From: Protopterus annectens
Taxonomy: Eukaryota > Chordata > Ceratodontiformes > Protopteridae
DNA: 64,000 nucleotides
NCBI RefSeq assembly: GCF_019279795.1
Contig: NC_056725.1
Coordinates: 1,750,058,916-1,750,122,915, forward strand
Direction: 5' to 3'
The notes below the pieces were generated by a model, which saw nothing but the letters and a program-made list of their open reading frames with translations, did not search any database and was not told where the DNA came from. This document shows, in pieces, positions 46,290-59,004 of this stretch (within the stretch, counting starts at the first letter, position 1; each line of letters starts with the position of its first letter). A program made the translations under genes and the position numbers.

Positions 46290-48110
46290 CAACATGAAAT
46301 TTGAAAAAAATGAAACAATAAAGAAAGTCCATAAAAAATCTTGGAACCCTATATAAATGCAAAAAGTACCCCACCAATGACAGTAAAGCCACCATCGCAA
46401 GAACCCACCTACAATCCACACTCCTCTTTACCTCCCCCATACTCATCAACCTAAAAAATTAAAAAAACTAAATATCTGCTGTAATAAAATAGCTAGGTCT
46501 GGTACTGACTCACCCTTCAGGACACATCACTGCATAGCAATCAAGCAACTATCCTGGCTAGAATTATCCAATCTGCTCACATATAATCAGCTTACAATAG
46601 CCCACCAAATTCTATATTATCTTGATAGCGTTCCTGCTCTTCAAGATCTACTTAATATCTACTCTAACAAATGGCTATTAAGATCCATCAATAAAACACT
46701 GGCTGACATAGGCAAAAGCAACAATAGCTCTGGGGACTCCTTGTTTTCCATTTCTGTTAGAAAGGCATAGAATACCATCCCCGTAGATATTAGGACCACT
46801 GAAAACAAAAATAATTCCAAAAAACTCCTTTGGTCCTATTTACACAGTTCTTGGTTATGTTCATAGGTTCATAGGTTCATAGGTTTATACTAGGCTATCT
46901 GCCCTAAGGCATTTATAAGCCTAGCCCAAATTTTTGTGGCTTACACCACCCCTTATATGAAAAAATACTGTGCCCATTAGTTTGTTGTGCCTCTGTCCAG
47001 CAGTGACACAGAGATGATTCCCGGGGTAAACCTACGATCTCCCATCCACAGGTCTAGATTTCTCTTGAACAGAGTCAGCGGTGCTCTGCCTCACATGGAC
47101 CGGATTTTATTTCACAGCATAGGAGTCTCTGAGTGATAAATCTATCCCTCCAGCACGCCCTATTTATATCCGTGCTAAGGTTTAAGTCGCTTGCTCTAGT
47201 GGTTTTGGTGGATTTGGATTTTTGAGGTGGAGCATGTCCATTAATTCCGGGTTGGACATGGCCTTGTATGTCAGGCACATGTCACCTCTGAGCAGACGGT
47301 ATGCGACTGAATAGAGCTGGAGTTTCTTCAATCTGGCAGCATATGACAGATTTTGGAGTCCCTTATCCTTTCCTTTGGTGCGGAACTGTTGGGGTCTCTC
47401 CACTTGCTGCAGATGTCGGGTGAGATACATCCCGAATGGGGCATTGTACTCGATCATTGGTCTGATAAGTGAAGAGTACAGGGGAACAATGACCTCACTA
47501 GATCTGGATGTGAATCCCTTCAGATCAGGTAGGCCATGTAGAAGGTCTTTCTAACCACTTTAGCAACGTGAGTGTCAAAAGAAAGGCCACTGTCAACCTG
47601 GGTCCCCAGGTCCCTGATAACCTCTTCTGTGCTTAGTGGATTGCCACCTATATGGTAGCTTGGGGTTACCTTGTTTGTAATTGTTCTGACCTGGGTAGCT
47701 TCACTTAATTAGATCATATCATACTTTAACCTTCTTATGAAAGCTTGCAACAACTCCTATCTATACTTTTAATCAATGTGTGTTTACTGTATTAGCCACT
47801 AATGAATGTAACCAAATGACTGAACAAATGTCCTTTCAACTGTATTGTTTATTGCAACACACTGTGCTCGTTATAGTATATGTACATGTACTCCTTTCGT
47901 GGCCTTGAAACTGTACCTTATTAACGTTTTGACCCTGTACTGTACTTTATTAACATGTCTATTGTACTTAGTGTATTTGCTGTACTAATCTTTGTGGAGC
48001 TTTTCTCCCTGGGCCCCCACTGAAAATGGGAGCCATGCCCAGTTGGACTTTCCCAGTAAACAAATGTAAAATAAATAATTACAAAATAAATAAATAAACT
48101 TTTACTATAC
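46290..48110 (+). mobile_element. L2-like LINE 3' part, split by a CR1
   Basis: 46480-46857 encodes the ORF2 C-terminus (FRTHHCIAIKQLSWLELSNL, then TYNQLTIAHQILYYLD, then SLFSISVRKAWNTIPVD), with earlier frames broken. The CR1 at 46858-47681 interrupts it. Just beyond, at 47682, the same frame resumes for about 10 codons to a stop, then the 3' UTR ends with CTCCCTGGGCCCCCACTGAA, GGACTTTCCCAGTAAACAAA and (AAATA)n at 48060-48110. The copy at 13803-14826 is the same family. Confidence 0.75.
46858..47681 (-). mobile_element. CR1-type LINE, copy E, 5'-truncated
   Basis: Octamer tail (GTTCATAG repeated) at 46859-46883, 3' UTR, and two overlapping minus-strand frames of the RT C-terminus (47182-47457: EYNAPFGMYLTRHLQQVERP; 47075-47278: DLNLSTDINRACWRDRFITQ). 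The 5' end stops inside the RT thumb region at about 47681, a normal CR1 truncation. Inserted into the L2-like LINE, so younger than it. Confidence 0.85.
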
Positions 48111-48757
48111 CCAAATCATTCTATTTTCAACTATAACAAACTAGTAACTTGCTATGATACTATTTCTACTAGTTCATCCATCCTTGATTTAATGATCACA
48201 GACATTCCTAGCAAATTCCCCAATCTTCATATTCAACACAACGATCATAGTGAACGTTGTCTTATTTTACCCTATTGGTCATTCAAAGCTGAAGATACCT
48301 TCCTCCTCTATCCATATTGTTTCTTAAAACATGTCTAATTTTGTCTGTTCCCTTCAGGCTGTCTGAACTATTGGACACTGACTGGTCACAGAATTATCAA
48401 TGTATCTCTTCTACAACTGCCCTTTGCTCTTATTACAATATTCTGACTACCATCCAAAACAAACTTTTACATACAACTGAATGTGCTTTTAAATCAACTT
48501 ATGTCCCCTGGATAACAGCTCGCTTAAGGGTTTCTATTAGGAGTAGGAACAAGGCCTGGAAAGAATAGAAAAAAGAATTAACACTGTAAAGTGCAAACTC
48601 TATCAGGATTTGAAATGAAACACTAGAATCCAAACCAAGGAATCAAAGTCTCAGTCTTTTAGAAATTTCCATAATCCCCAGCTCAGGTATTCAAAACAAT
48701 TCTCAAATACTATCAAACTACTAAGCTCCAACAAAATCTTTCTAAAATTTTATTTAT

Positions 48758-48765
48758 CATGTCCC
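48758..48765 (+). repeat. 8-bp target-site duplication, left
   Basis: CATGTCCC, repeated at 49028-49035, framing the SINE. Confidence 0.85.
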
Positions 48766-49027
48766 GGTGGTGCAGCGGTAGCGTTGTTGCCTCACAGCAA
48801 GAGGTTCTCCTGTTCGAATCTCAGCTGGACTGCCTTCTGTGTGGAGTCTGCATGACCACCCCATGGTCGAGTGGCATTCGAAAGACATGAGTGAATGGGC
48901 GTGCCTTCACTGAAGGTTGGGCGTCGGGCTGGCAGTTCGGCACCATAAAAATCTACTGCCAATCATTAGTGGACCGGAGTTCCGCTGTGGCGACCCCTAA
49001 CTGGGAAAAGCCAAAAAGACAAACAAA
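48766..49027 (+). mobile_element. tRNA-derived SINE, best-preserved copy (262 bp)
   Basis: Begins with a tRNA-like head: A box TGGTGCAGCGG at 48768-48778 (perfect to TRGYNNANNNG) and B box TGTTCGAATCT at 48811-48821, the internal Pol III promoter. The body follows with CCTTCTGTGTGGAGTCTGC and CCAATCATTAGTGG, and the tail TGTGGCGACCCCTAACTGGG ends in a short A/C-rich tract. Flanked by 8-bp direct repeats. Other copies: 6845-7112, 33711-33943, 63432-63629. Non-autonomous; it would need a LINE reverse transcriptase. Confidence 0.92.
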
Positions 49028-49035
49028 CATGTCCC
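49028..49035 (+). repeat. 8-bp target-site duplication, right
   Basis: Exact repeat of 48758-48765. The interrupted L2-like sequence resumes here. Confidence 0.85.
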
Positions 49036-49253
49036 TTAACTCCCATAATTGTGAACTCACCCATACTAACATCACCCCTGACCACTGACATCTATTTCCT
49101 GTTATTGGTTCTATATCACCAATGAACCCTTTACTTACATTTTTTCTATTCTCCCTTCCACTTTAAAGCACTCCCTCATAAAAATGAGCCACTACTTGAT
49201 TCAGTCAACTACATATTTAACCACAGTCTCTATTACTTGCATCCTGAAATAAT

Positions 49254-50066
49254 TTGTCTGCTGCATACTTTTTACTGTATTTTATAGCTATAACCTAATC
49301 TGCATGGTTGTATTAAAATTGTCTGCCTCACAGGGCCTGATAAATAAGATTTTTTACTGTCACACTGTTTGCAAATCTTTTCTAGCTGGTGTGTGAGATG
49401 GTAACTGGAAATGTTCTCCATTTGTTAAACATCTGTTTGTGTTTATTTGTTCTGATTTCCTGCCAAGGAGTGTACCATATAACTGATTGTTTGCAGAGGC
49501 TGTGTGTCTGAGCACATGTTCCTGGCCATCTCAGTTTAGCAAAAGCCATTTTAAATTTTTAGTGAGAGTGAAGTGTTTATGGTGAATTGGCTGATTGGGG
49601 TTATCTGGACTATGGCTTGGAGTAAGCACCTCATTGTTTCTTTTGAGTTTTTTAAAGTTGTTTCAGGTTTCAACTTTAGCTCTTTGTGAAATGGCAGAAA
49701 AACTCACAATGTAACTTCTTATGTAACATAATCAGAGGAAGGGCACTGAGCAAAACTCTGATGTGTGATATATATAAGTATCCTGTTTTTTGCTTATTTT
49801 TACTAGTTATTTATAGCACTTTTATTGTCTGCTGCATACTTTTTACTGTCTTTTGTAGATATAAACTAATCTGCATGGATGTATTAAAATTGTCTGCCTC
49901 ACAGGGACTGATAAATAAGGTTTATACTGTCACACCGTTTGTAAATCTTTTCTAGCAATTTTCACTGTGTGTGAGGTATTAACTGGAAATTTTCTCCATT
50001 TGTTAAACATCTCTTTTGTTTGTTTGTTCTGATTTCCTGCCAAGGAGCATATCATATAACTGATTA
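49254..50066 (+). repeat. Direct repeat with a 571-bp period
   Basis: A block of about 220-240 bp (start GTCTGCTGCATACTTTTTAC) occurs at 49256 and again at 49827, about 90% alike by eye, with 340 bp of other sequence between. It lies directly upstream of CR1 copy C, but no homology to CR1 copy A's 5' region is visible. Class unknown; no coding signal. Confidence 0.8.
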
Positions 50067-50265
50067 ACACCCTCCCTCCCCATTGGTATCCTGTTCTTAT
50101 AGTTGGTGGCTTTGCAGTTGCCCACCCCTACTGTAAATTTGATCTGGGACACTCCTCCCAGTCTAGTGTCATTAGCTCATTCTACCTAATACAGAGAGAA
50201 GGCCAACCCACTTAGTTTCTTAACCTTGAATTATCTTCTGCTTCTCTTTTCTCCCTTTCCACTTT

Positions 50266-50640
50266 ACTAAAAAAAAAAAAAAAGAAAAAAAAAATTCTAA
50301 ACTTGTTTCCTGCCTTTCCTGTAACTAGTGTAGTCCAGATACAGATTTGCTAAATCCAGGACTGTTTGCAAGCTTCTGAGCCCCCCAAGCCTTTCTGAGT
50401 TGGAGGGAAGCCTCCTAGCATATCTGTGGGAATGGTAAGCAGTAGGCAGCCTATCTACCACAAGAGGAGTGGTTTCTGGCCCAGAAATTGTAGTATATTG
50501 GCCGTTTGGGAAGTCTTTCCATCTCTTTCAACTTTCTGGTTTAAAAGCCTGTGTTTGCGCTTGTTTCCCACCTTCCCTGTAACTAGTCTGGTCCAGATAC
50601 AGATTTGTTGGATCCAGGACTGTTTGTAAGCTTCTGAGTG
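50266..50640 (+). promoter_or_regulatory. CR1 copy C 5' region with two monomers
   Basis: A block CTTGTTTCC...CCTGTAACTAGT...CCAGATACAGATTTG occurs at 50302-50382 and 50557-50640, a 258-bp period. The A-rich tract, CTTGTTTCCTGCC and TATTGGCCGTTTGGG-TCTTT landmarks match the monomers of copy A. A promoter role is inferred from position. Confidence 0.6.
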
Positions 50641-50836
50641 ATGCCAAAGTCTGCTCTTCAATTTTTCCGTTAGATCTCCTGGTTCTCTCTTCTCCTGCAC
50701 GTTTACTAGCTTATTAGTCTAGCACTTTACCAGACTTCTTGTAGCAATTATTGTAGCACACAAAAGTGCTACCAGCACTAAATGTTCTACAAGGAAACAG
50801 CTCCAGTACTTATTATTAATGCCCACCCCTCCAGGC

Positions 50837-51780
50837 ATGTCTAAAGGTCAGTTTCTTGTGCATTCTCCTGTTAACCTTGTGAACTTGGGCATCCTGAGAC
50901 AATGTAGCAACTGCCTCATGTACACTGACAACCCACCCCTCTTCCCTCCCAACACTCAGACATGCGAGAGATGCACTTATATATCCAAACTGGAAGCCAA
51001 ACACTCTCCAGCCAAGACCGGAATAGCTGGTCAACAGTTGCACCAATCCACATGGAACACATTGCCCTAAAGAACACACACACCAGCACTGCCTTCACAT
51101 AAAAACACAAACCACACACTCACCTTCATGGAGGCTCTCAATAAAAATCTACCCAAACAGCAGAGACCTCCAAGGCAGAAATTCACTCAACCACCACAAC
51201 ACAACACTAATCATGAGACACATAACTCTCCTAAACAGTGTGCCACTCAACCAAAGCTCCTAAGGCAAAACAGCATGCCCAACACACTAGTCATAGGTGA
51301 CTCGATAGTGAGGCACACTGATGTTCCACTCACTAGGTTGAATAAGGAAAAAGTAACAGTTAGCTGCCTGTCAGGAGCCAGGATCCACCACATAATGCAT
51401 GCACTCAGGTCTCTCGACAATGGGTACAACTATGACTCTATCATTGTACATGTGGGTATAAATGACCTGAGATGTACCTCCCTGGACTACATGAAAAGAG
51501 ACATGGAGAAGCTGTCAGATTATACAGCCCAGGTGCATATGACCCTAGCCCTCAGCAGCATCCTACCGTAACCCAGAATGATACCACAGTACAAGCAGAA
51601 AATGATTGATTTCAATAATTGGCTACGTTTCTGGTGTCATTCTAAGGGGATCCAGTATCTGCCTGGGATGACATGATTGACAGACCTCAATGCTTTGCCA
51701 GAGATGCCCTGCATCTGTTACCCCTGGACTTCCGGATATTGGCCAAGGCTATTGCCCCCCCTATAGTGCCTTTTTTAGGC
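50837..51780 (+). pseudogene. CR1 copy C ORF1 (zinc-finger-like plus SGNH)
   Basis: Start MSKGQFLVHSPVNLVNLGIL matches copy A. The CxxC pairs (CSNC, CERC) are kept. A stop at 51068 ends the first piece. 51128-51571, in the same frame, holds VIGDSIVRHTDVPL (block I serine) and VHVGINDLRC (block III), with another stop after SSILP. The last part, with block V, is frameshifted. Homologous to copy A ORF1 but broken by two stops and a frameshift. Confidence 0.8.
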
Positions 51781-51781
51781 A

Positions 51782-52507
51782 GTGTTCCAAAGACCAAATT
51801 ACCACCATAACAGCTACAACAAATGCAATCTGAGGGTCATGCTGCTCAATGCTAGAAGTATAAATCTCAAAATGCACTCGCTCGAAGCACTCCTTAAAAT
51901 GGAGAACATTGACATTTGTGCTGTAACAGAGACCTGCTTCAAGGCAGCAGAAAGCACCCCTGCACTACCAGTCTATAATTCATTCCACACCTTTTGGCCC
52001 CAAAACTTGGACCGAAGCTCCAAAGGTAGTGCTGTTTCCATATTCATAAAGGATGTGCACACCTCCAGACTAGTAGCCCAACATAACTCATCTGAGATAC
52101 TTCAGGTGCAGCTAACATTGGGTAAGACAGCGATTCAGGTCATAGCCTGCTATAGGTCCCCAACCATGTCCCAAGACACACACTCTGCATTCCTAAGCAC
52201 TTTGGAGAATATTAGAGTCCAACCTAACACTCTCATAGTGGGCGACTTCAACTACCCCTCCATTAACTGGGAAAACTACTCATGTATCAAAACACTTGCC
52301 CAATGTTTCCTGGAATTCATTAATGCCAATGCCCTGGGCCAGCTCGTTCTTATCCCCACTAGAGGTAGCAACATCCTTGACCTGGTCATTACTAACATGG
52401 GAGACCATTGTTCTATACCAATAGTCAACTCCTCCCTGGTTAGATATGACCACAAACTAATCACCTTGGAAATCCACATCCCTCCCACCACCTCCCCACA
52501 ATGGTAA
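51782..52507 (+). CDS. CR1 copy C ORF2 endonuclease domain
   Basis: 241 codons open. NLRVMLLNARSINLKMHSLE, VTETCFKAAEST (W of the usual TETWF is C), YRSPTMSQD (usual YRPP), VGDFNYPSINWENYS with the catalytic D and N, NILDLVITNMGDH, and RYDHKLITLE, where the usual SDH is YDH. Catalytic D/H are present but three conserved neighbours are altered. It is followed, in another frame, by the linker at 52501. It nicks target DNA in the intact family. Confidence 0.75.
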   Translation: MFQRPNYHHNSYNKCNLRVMLLNARSINLKMHSLEALLKMENIDICAVTETCFKAAESTPALPVYNSFHTFWPQNLDRSSKGSAVSIFIKDVHTSRLVAQHNSSEILQVQLTLGKTAIQVIACYRSPTMSQDTHSAFLSTLENIRVQPNTLIVGDFNYPSINWENYSCIKTLAQCFLEFINANALGQLVLIPTRGSNILDLVITNMGDHCSIPIVNSSLVRYDHKLITLEIHIPPTTSPQW

Positions 52508-54376
52508 CCACCATGAAAAACTTCTCCAAAGCTAACTTTGGGCTCCTAAAAACAGAGGTGGCTAACTTTATGGTACCCATGCAAATGGAGATCAGTTGCA
52601 TGACCACCAAATCATACACCAATGCACTGTACGAACACGTACACAAATGCATGGGTTGCACCATACCCAACAGAACCAAGACGCTCTCCTCCAAAAACAG
52701 GAAGCCAATCTGGTGGGCCCCTGCCATAAACAAGCTCTACAGCAGAAGGAGAAAACTGATGCAGAATAAGGTGAAGTCCCAAGCCTGGAAAAACTCCCTT
52801 ATCAGCCTCAACAAAAAGTTGAGATCCCTCATCAAATCCTCTAAATCTAGCTATGAAAATAGAATTGCAGCAGATAGTAAAGAAAACCACAAGGTCTTCT
52901 ATAATTATGTAAAGAATCTCCACGGCAATACCCAGATTTGCTCTGAACTACTGCACAATGGTACCTCCTATACCGACCCAACAGATATTGCCAATATACT
53001 GGCCGACAGATTCATTGCCAACTTTACCCCTCCCCCCCAAGGGACCAGTCACAATACCAGTAGATTGCCAGGCACCCAGTATTACTGCTGCACAGATTAA
53101 AATAGCACTGTCCAAGGTCAAGAATACAGCTTCTATAGGACCTGACAATATCCCTGGCTGTGTTCTACATGAACTACAGAGTGAACTGGCACCTCACCTG
53201 CATGGCCTGCTCAATCACAGCCTCACCTCAGGCTTTGTCTCTATCAAATGGCAGACTGCTACAGTCATCCCTCTTCACAAAGGAGGAGCGACTACAGACC
53301 CTGGGAACTATCACCCCATTAGCCTGATGAGTCTGATATGCAAAGCTATGGAATGCAGCATCATGGACCTAATAAACATGGCTATAGGGAATCTCCAAAC
53401 TCTGGATCCCACACAGTTTGGTTTGGTGAAGGGTAGATCATGCCTGCTCAACTTGGTCAACTTTTTTGAGTCAGTCACCAGAGCTGTGGATGAAGGCAAG
53501 GTGGTTCATACAGCCTACCTTGATCTGGTCATGGCCTTTGATACCATTCCCCAGGAATCATAGAAAAAACTCACTAAGCTAAGCACCAACCCCTATATCA
53601 CTAGGTGGGTTGCAAACTGGCTCACAGGTAGAACCAACAGTGTGAAAGTAGCTGACTCCATGTCAGACTGCCAACCAGTCATGAGTGGAGTCCCACAGGG
53701 TTCGGTCCTGAGTTTTCTCCTGTTTGGTATCTACTCTGAAGTCCAGGCCAACACAAAGAGACTCTGGCTGACAAAGTTTGCAGACGATTGCAAGTTGGGA
53801 GCTATTATTAACTCCCCAAGTGATGTTGACATCCTACAGAAAGGCCTCACTGAGACCAGTGACTCATGGCCTTAAGCTCAATGCCAAAAATGTGTCATCA
53901 TCCCCTTTGGGAAAACCCCTGTTCCCATGAATTACCACATCGATGGTAGTCCACTGAACACAGAAGGTGTTATAAGAGATCTGGGAATACAGGTTGACAG
54001 CAACCTCTCTTTTGACCACCACATTGCCACTGTGATCAGAAAGTCCTTCTATGTGCCACATCTCATTACTAAGGGTTTTGCATCCATGAAGAAAGAGGTC
54101 ATTGTCTGCCTCTACTCTTTCCTCATTAGGCCAATCACTGAGTACAATGCCCCATTTGGCATGTACCTCATTAAACACCTACAACAACTGGAGAGGCTGC
54201 AAAAGTACCTCACAAAGAGGATCCTAGGCCTTAAACATTTGTCCTATATGGACAGACTAAAAAAACTCCAACTATTCTCTGTCTCATATCGCCTACTTAG
54301 AGGCGATCTCTGCTTGACTTACAAAGCCATGTCTGCCTCAGCTCTGTTAGAAATGCTACATCAAAAGAAATCCTAA
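52501..54376 (+). pseudogene. CR1 copy C ORF2 linker and RT in four frames
   Basis: 52501-53100 linker (KNFSKANFGLLKTEV, PTDIANILADRFIANFTPPP). A +1 change at the C7 tract at 53032-53038 leads to 52958-53563 (GPDNIPGCVLHELQSELAPH, motif A AYLDLVMAFDTIP). 53642-53875: motif B VMSGVPQGSVLSFLLFGIY and motif C TKFADDCKLGA, intact. 53927-54376: thumb and C-terminus (EYNAPFGMYLIKHLQQLERL), ending at 54376. A stop after QES separates the palm halves. Catalytic residues are kept, frames are not. Confidence 0.8.
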
Positions 54377-54388
54377 TCCCTCAGCATG

Positions 54389-54656
54389 GGTGCCGGAACC
54401 ATAGAGTGAGGGGGGAGGGGAGTCCCCCCACTTTTGCAGATCATCCATACCTCTAACTATTCCTTTTCGTGCAATGACTTCAGCTCGCGGCGCATGTATT
54501 TCCAGGTTTCAAATGCTTTTAAGAGCGGAAACGGATGGTTTTATTTAGCTACTGCAGGATGTATTTTCGGAAGCTGTCGCCTGGGTGATTTACTCGGAAG
54601 ATGGAGTCCGGACTGCCGGGATTTACTGGGAGAAGCTTTTCAGAGTGAGTAAGTTG
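54389..54656. other. Unassigned sequence after the CR1 break
   Basis: Begins sharply at the CR1 truncation with GGGTGCCGGAACC, a short G/C snap-back (GGGGGGAGGGGAGTCCCCCC) and no coding signal. It could be the end of another repeat. Not recognised. Confidence 0.4.
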
Positions 54657-56145
<1,489 letters not shown>

Positions 56146-56259
56146 ATATAGGTTCATAGGTTCATAGGTTCATACTAGGCTATCTGCCCGAGGGCATTTA
56201 TAAGCCTAGCCATAGTTTTGTGGCTTACGCCACCCCTTAGTTTGGAGAAACTATGCCCA

Positions 56260-57894
56260 TTATTTAGCTGTGCCTCTGTCGAGCAGTGACACTGAGGTAA
56301 CCCCTGGGGTGTATCTGCGATCTCCCATCCATTGGTCAAGATTCCTCTTGAACAAGGCCAGCGAGGTGCTCTGCCTCACATAAACCGGGATTTTGTTCCA
56401 CAGCATAGGGAGTCTTTGGGTGATGAATCTATCCCTCCAGCACGTCCTATTAATAACCATGTCGAGGTTTAAGTCACCCGCCCTTGTGGCTCTGAGGGAT
56501 CTAGATTTTTTGAGATGAAGCATATTCATCAAATCTGGGTTTGACATGGTCTTGTATGTCAGGCATAGGTCGCCTCTGAGTAAGCGGTACGCAACTGAAT
56601 ATAACTGGAGTTCTTTCAGTCATGCAGCATAAGACAGATTTTTGAGACCCTTTATCCTTTTGGTGAGGAACTTTTGTGGCCTCTCCAGCTGCTGCAAGTG
56701 TCGGGTCAGATACATTCTGAATGGGGCATTGTACTCGATCATTGGTCTGATGAGTGATGAGTATAGGGAGACTATGACTTCCCTTGATCTAGATGTGAAT
56801 CCCTTCATGATAAGGTGGGCAATGTAGAAGGTCTTCCTAACTACTTTAGCAATATGAGTGTCGAATGAAAGGCTACTGTCAACCTGGGTTCCCAGGTCCC
56901 TAATAACTTCTTCTGTGTTTAGAGGATTGCCACCTATATGGTAGCTAGGGTAACCTTATTTTTCCCGAAGGGTATGACTATGCATTTCTTGGCATTTAAC
57001 TTGAGGCCATGGCTCTGGCACCAGTTATCCTTTTCTGTGAGACCCTTCTGAAGGATATCTGTGTCGGATGTGTTCTCAACTACGGCGCCCAGTTTGCAGT
57101 CATCTGCGAACTTTGTCAGCCATAACCCTCCTGTGTTTGCTTGTACTTCAGAAAAGTAGATGCCAAACAAGAGTGGGCCCAGGACTGAGCCCTGTGGGAC
57201 ACCACTTGTGACAGGCTTAGAGTCTGACATGGCGCCAGCAACTCTGACCCTGTGGGTTCTGTCACTCAGCCAGTTTGCAACCCATCTTGTAATGTATGGG
57301 TTTACATTTAAGTTGATGAGTTTTTCAATGATACCCGAGTGGGGTATTGTATCAAAGCCTTCGCCAGGTCTAGGTAGGCTGTATGGACTGCCTTTCCTCG
57401 TCAATGGCCTTGGTGACTGTTTCAAAAAGTCAACCAAGTTTAAAAGGCATGATCTGCCTTTGACAAAGCCAAACTGGGTTGGATCCAAAGTCTGCAAATT
57501 CCCTATGTCTTTATTTATGAGATCCATTATGATCCTTTCCATGGCTTTGCAGATCAGGCTTGTCAAGCTAATGGGAAAGTAATTTCCAGGGTCGGTGGAG
57601 GCACCGCCTTTGTGGAGTGGGACCACAGTCAGCGCCACTCCTGGATCCGGAGGTGAGACTAAGATTAAACAGCTGTCCTAACTGTGGGTTTAATTCCTCG
57701 TTGAGTTCATGAAGCACACAGCCGGGGACACCATCAGGTCCCATGGATGCTATGTTCTTTGCCTTGGAGAGAGCAGTTCTCACCTGAGCGTTGGAGATGT
57801 TTGGGGGGCTACAATCATTTGGTATAGTTATCTCTTCTTTAGGCGGGAGGGTGGGAGAAGTTTGCACTGAACCTGTCAGCCAGTATGTTGGCAA
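56260..57894 (-). pseudogene. CR1 copy D reverse transcriptase, broken
   Basis: 57568-57894: ASMGPDGVPGCVLHEL. 56934-57638: SLTSLICKAMERIIMDLI, a shifted motif-A region around 57360-57420, motif B TSGVPQGSVLGPLLFGIYF and motif C TKFADDCKLGA intact. 56620-56808: EYNAPFRMYLTRHLQQLERP. 56260-56547: CWRDRFITQRLPMLWNKIP and the stop. Motif A is damaged by frameshifts around 57360, so the enzyme is dead. Confidence 0.8.
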
Positions 57895-58135
57895 TGTCTG
57901 TAGGATCAGTAATCTTCACATCATTTTGAACTAATTCTGAGCATATCTGGGAGTTTCCTCCTAGGTTTCTGACATAGCTAAAGAATGCTTTATGGTTGTC
58001 TTTAGAGTCCTTAGCTATTTTTTCTCAAAATTAGCTTTGGATGATTTTATGAGAGCTCTTAGCTTTTTACTTATAGTGATCAGCGGTGTCTTACCTTTTA
58101 AGGATTTTGCTCTATCTTGTAGTAGCTTTCTCCTT

Positions 58136-59004
58136 TTATTGTAGAGTTTGTTTATGGCTGGGGTCCACCAGACTGGACGCTTGCCATTGGTACAAAGAGT
58201 CTTTGTTTTGCTTGGGATTGCCTGATCCCTGCAGGTGCTGGTAGAAGGCATTTGTAAGTGATTCAGCGGTTTGAGTAATGTTAACTGCCGGCTCAGGGGC
58301 CTTAAAGGAGACCACACTAGTCTTTAGAAGTGTGAAGTCGGCTTTGAAGTTCTTTACTGTGGTCTTTTTCATTTGGATGAGGACCTCCAGCGAGATTAGT
58401 TTGTGATCAGATCTCACCAGTGAGGGGTATACTTCTGGCGTTGAACATTGTGCTCCCATGTTCGTGATGATGAGATCAAGTATGTTCTCTCCTCTTGTGG
58501 GGATGGTGACTAGTTGTTCCATGACATTTGAGTTTATGAATTCCAGGAACTTTTGGGCTAGAGTGTTTGGGCTTGAGTAGTGTTCCCAGTCTATATTAGG
58601 GTAGTTGAAGTCACCTAGTATGATGGTGTTCGGATACATTTATCCTCCAGTGTTTTCAGGAAGGCCATGTGAGGTTCCTGAGTTTGCGAGGGTGGCCTGT
58701 AACATGCTACAATTTGCATAGCAGTCTTGCCTATGGTTAATTGCACCTGGATGGTTTCCGATGCATCGTGCGATGCCACCAATCTTGAGGTGTGGGTGTC
58801 CTTGATGAATATGGATACCCCTCCTCCTTTCTTGGTATTGTCCGGGTTTTGTGGCCGGAACGCATGATATGAGGTAAAACCTGATAGTGCTGGGGTGCTT
58901 TCAGGAGCCTTGAACCAGGTTTCTGTCACAGCACAGACATCGATGTTCTCCATACTGAGAAGGGCCTGCATCTTGAGGTTGAGACTTCTGGCATTGAGCA
59001 GCAT
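58136..59004 (-). pseudogene. CR1 copy D ORF2 endonuclease, two frames
   Basis: 58615-59004: MLLNARSLNLKMQALLSMEN, VTETWFKAPESTP, GGGVSIFIKDTHTSRLVAS, ACYRPPSQTQE. 58136-58639: IILGDFNYPNIDWEHYSSPN, NILDLIITNMGAQ, LVRSDHKLISLEVL. All catalytic residues are present, but a frameshift lies between 58615 and 58639. A short deletion removes the residues just before QALLSME. Confidence 0.8.

Larger units (their letters stand above)
48112..49253 (+). mobile_element. L2-like LINE fragment, nuclease to RT start
   Basis: Plus-strand reading gives SSILDLMITDIPSKFPNL and IQHNDHSERCL (the nuclease end), then KSTYVPWITARLRVSIRSRN + KAWKE (linker). After the SINE (48766-49027) come LLDSVNYIFNHSLYYLHPE-like residues. 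Many frame breaks. Starts directly after the tail of the previous L2-like copy. Confidence 0.6.
50266..54388 (+). mobile_element. CR1-type LINE, copy C, lacks its 3' end
   Basis: Plus-strand order: A-rich tract and two 5' monomers (50266-50640), ORF1 (50837-51780), nuclease (51782-52507), linker (52501-53100), RT (52958-54376). It ends abruptly at 54388 in the RT C-terminal region without 3' UTR or octamer tail. LINEs normally lose the 5' end, so a later deletion or rearrangement is likely. ORF2 contains several frameshifts. Confidence 0.88.
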
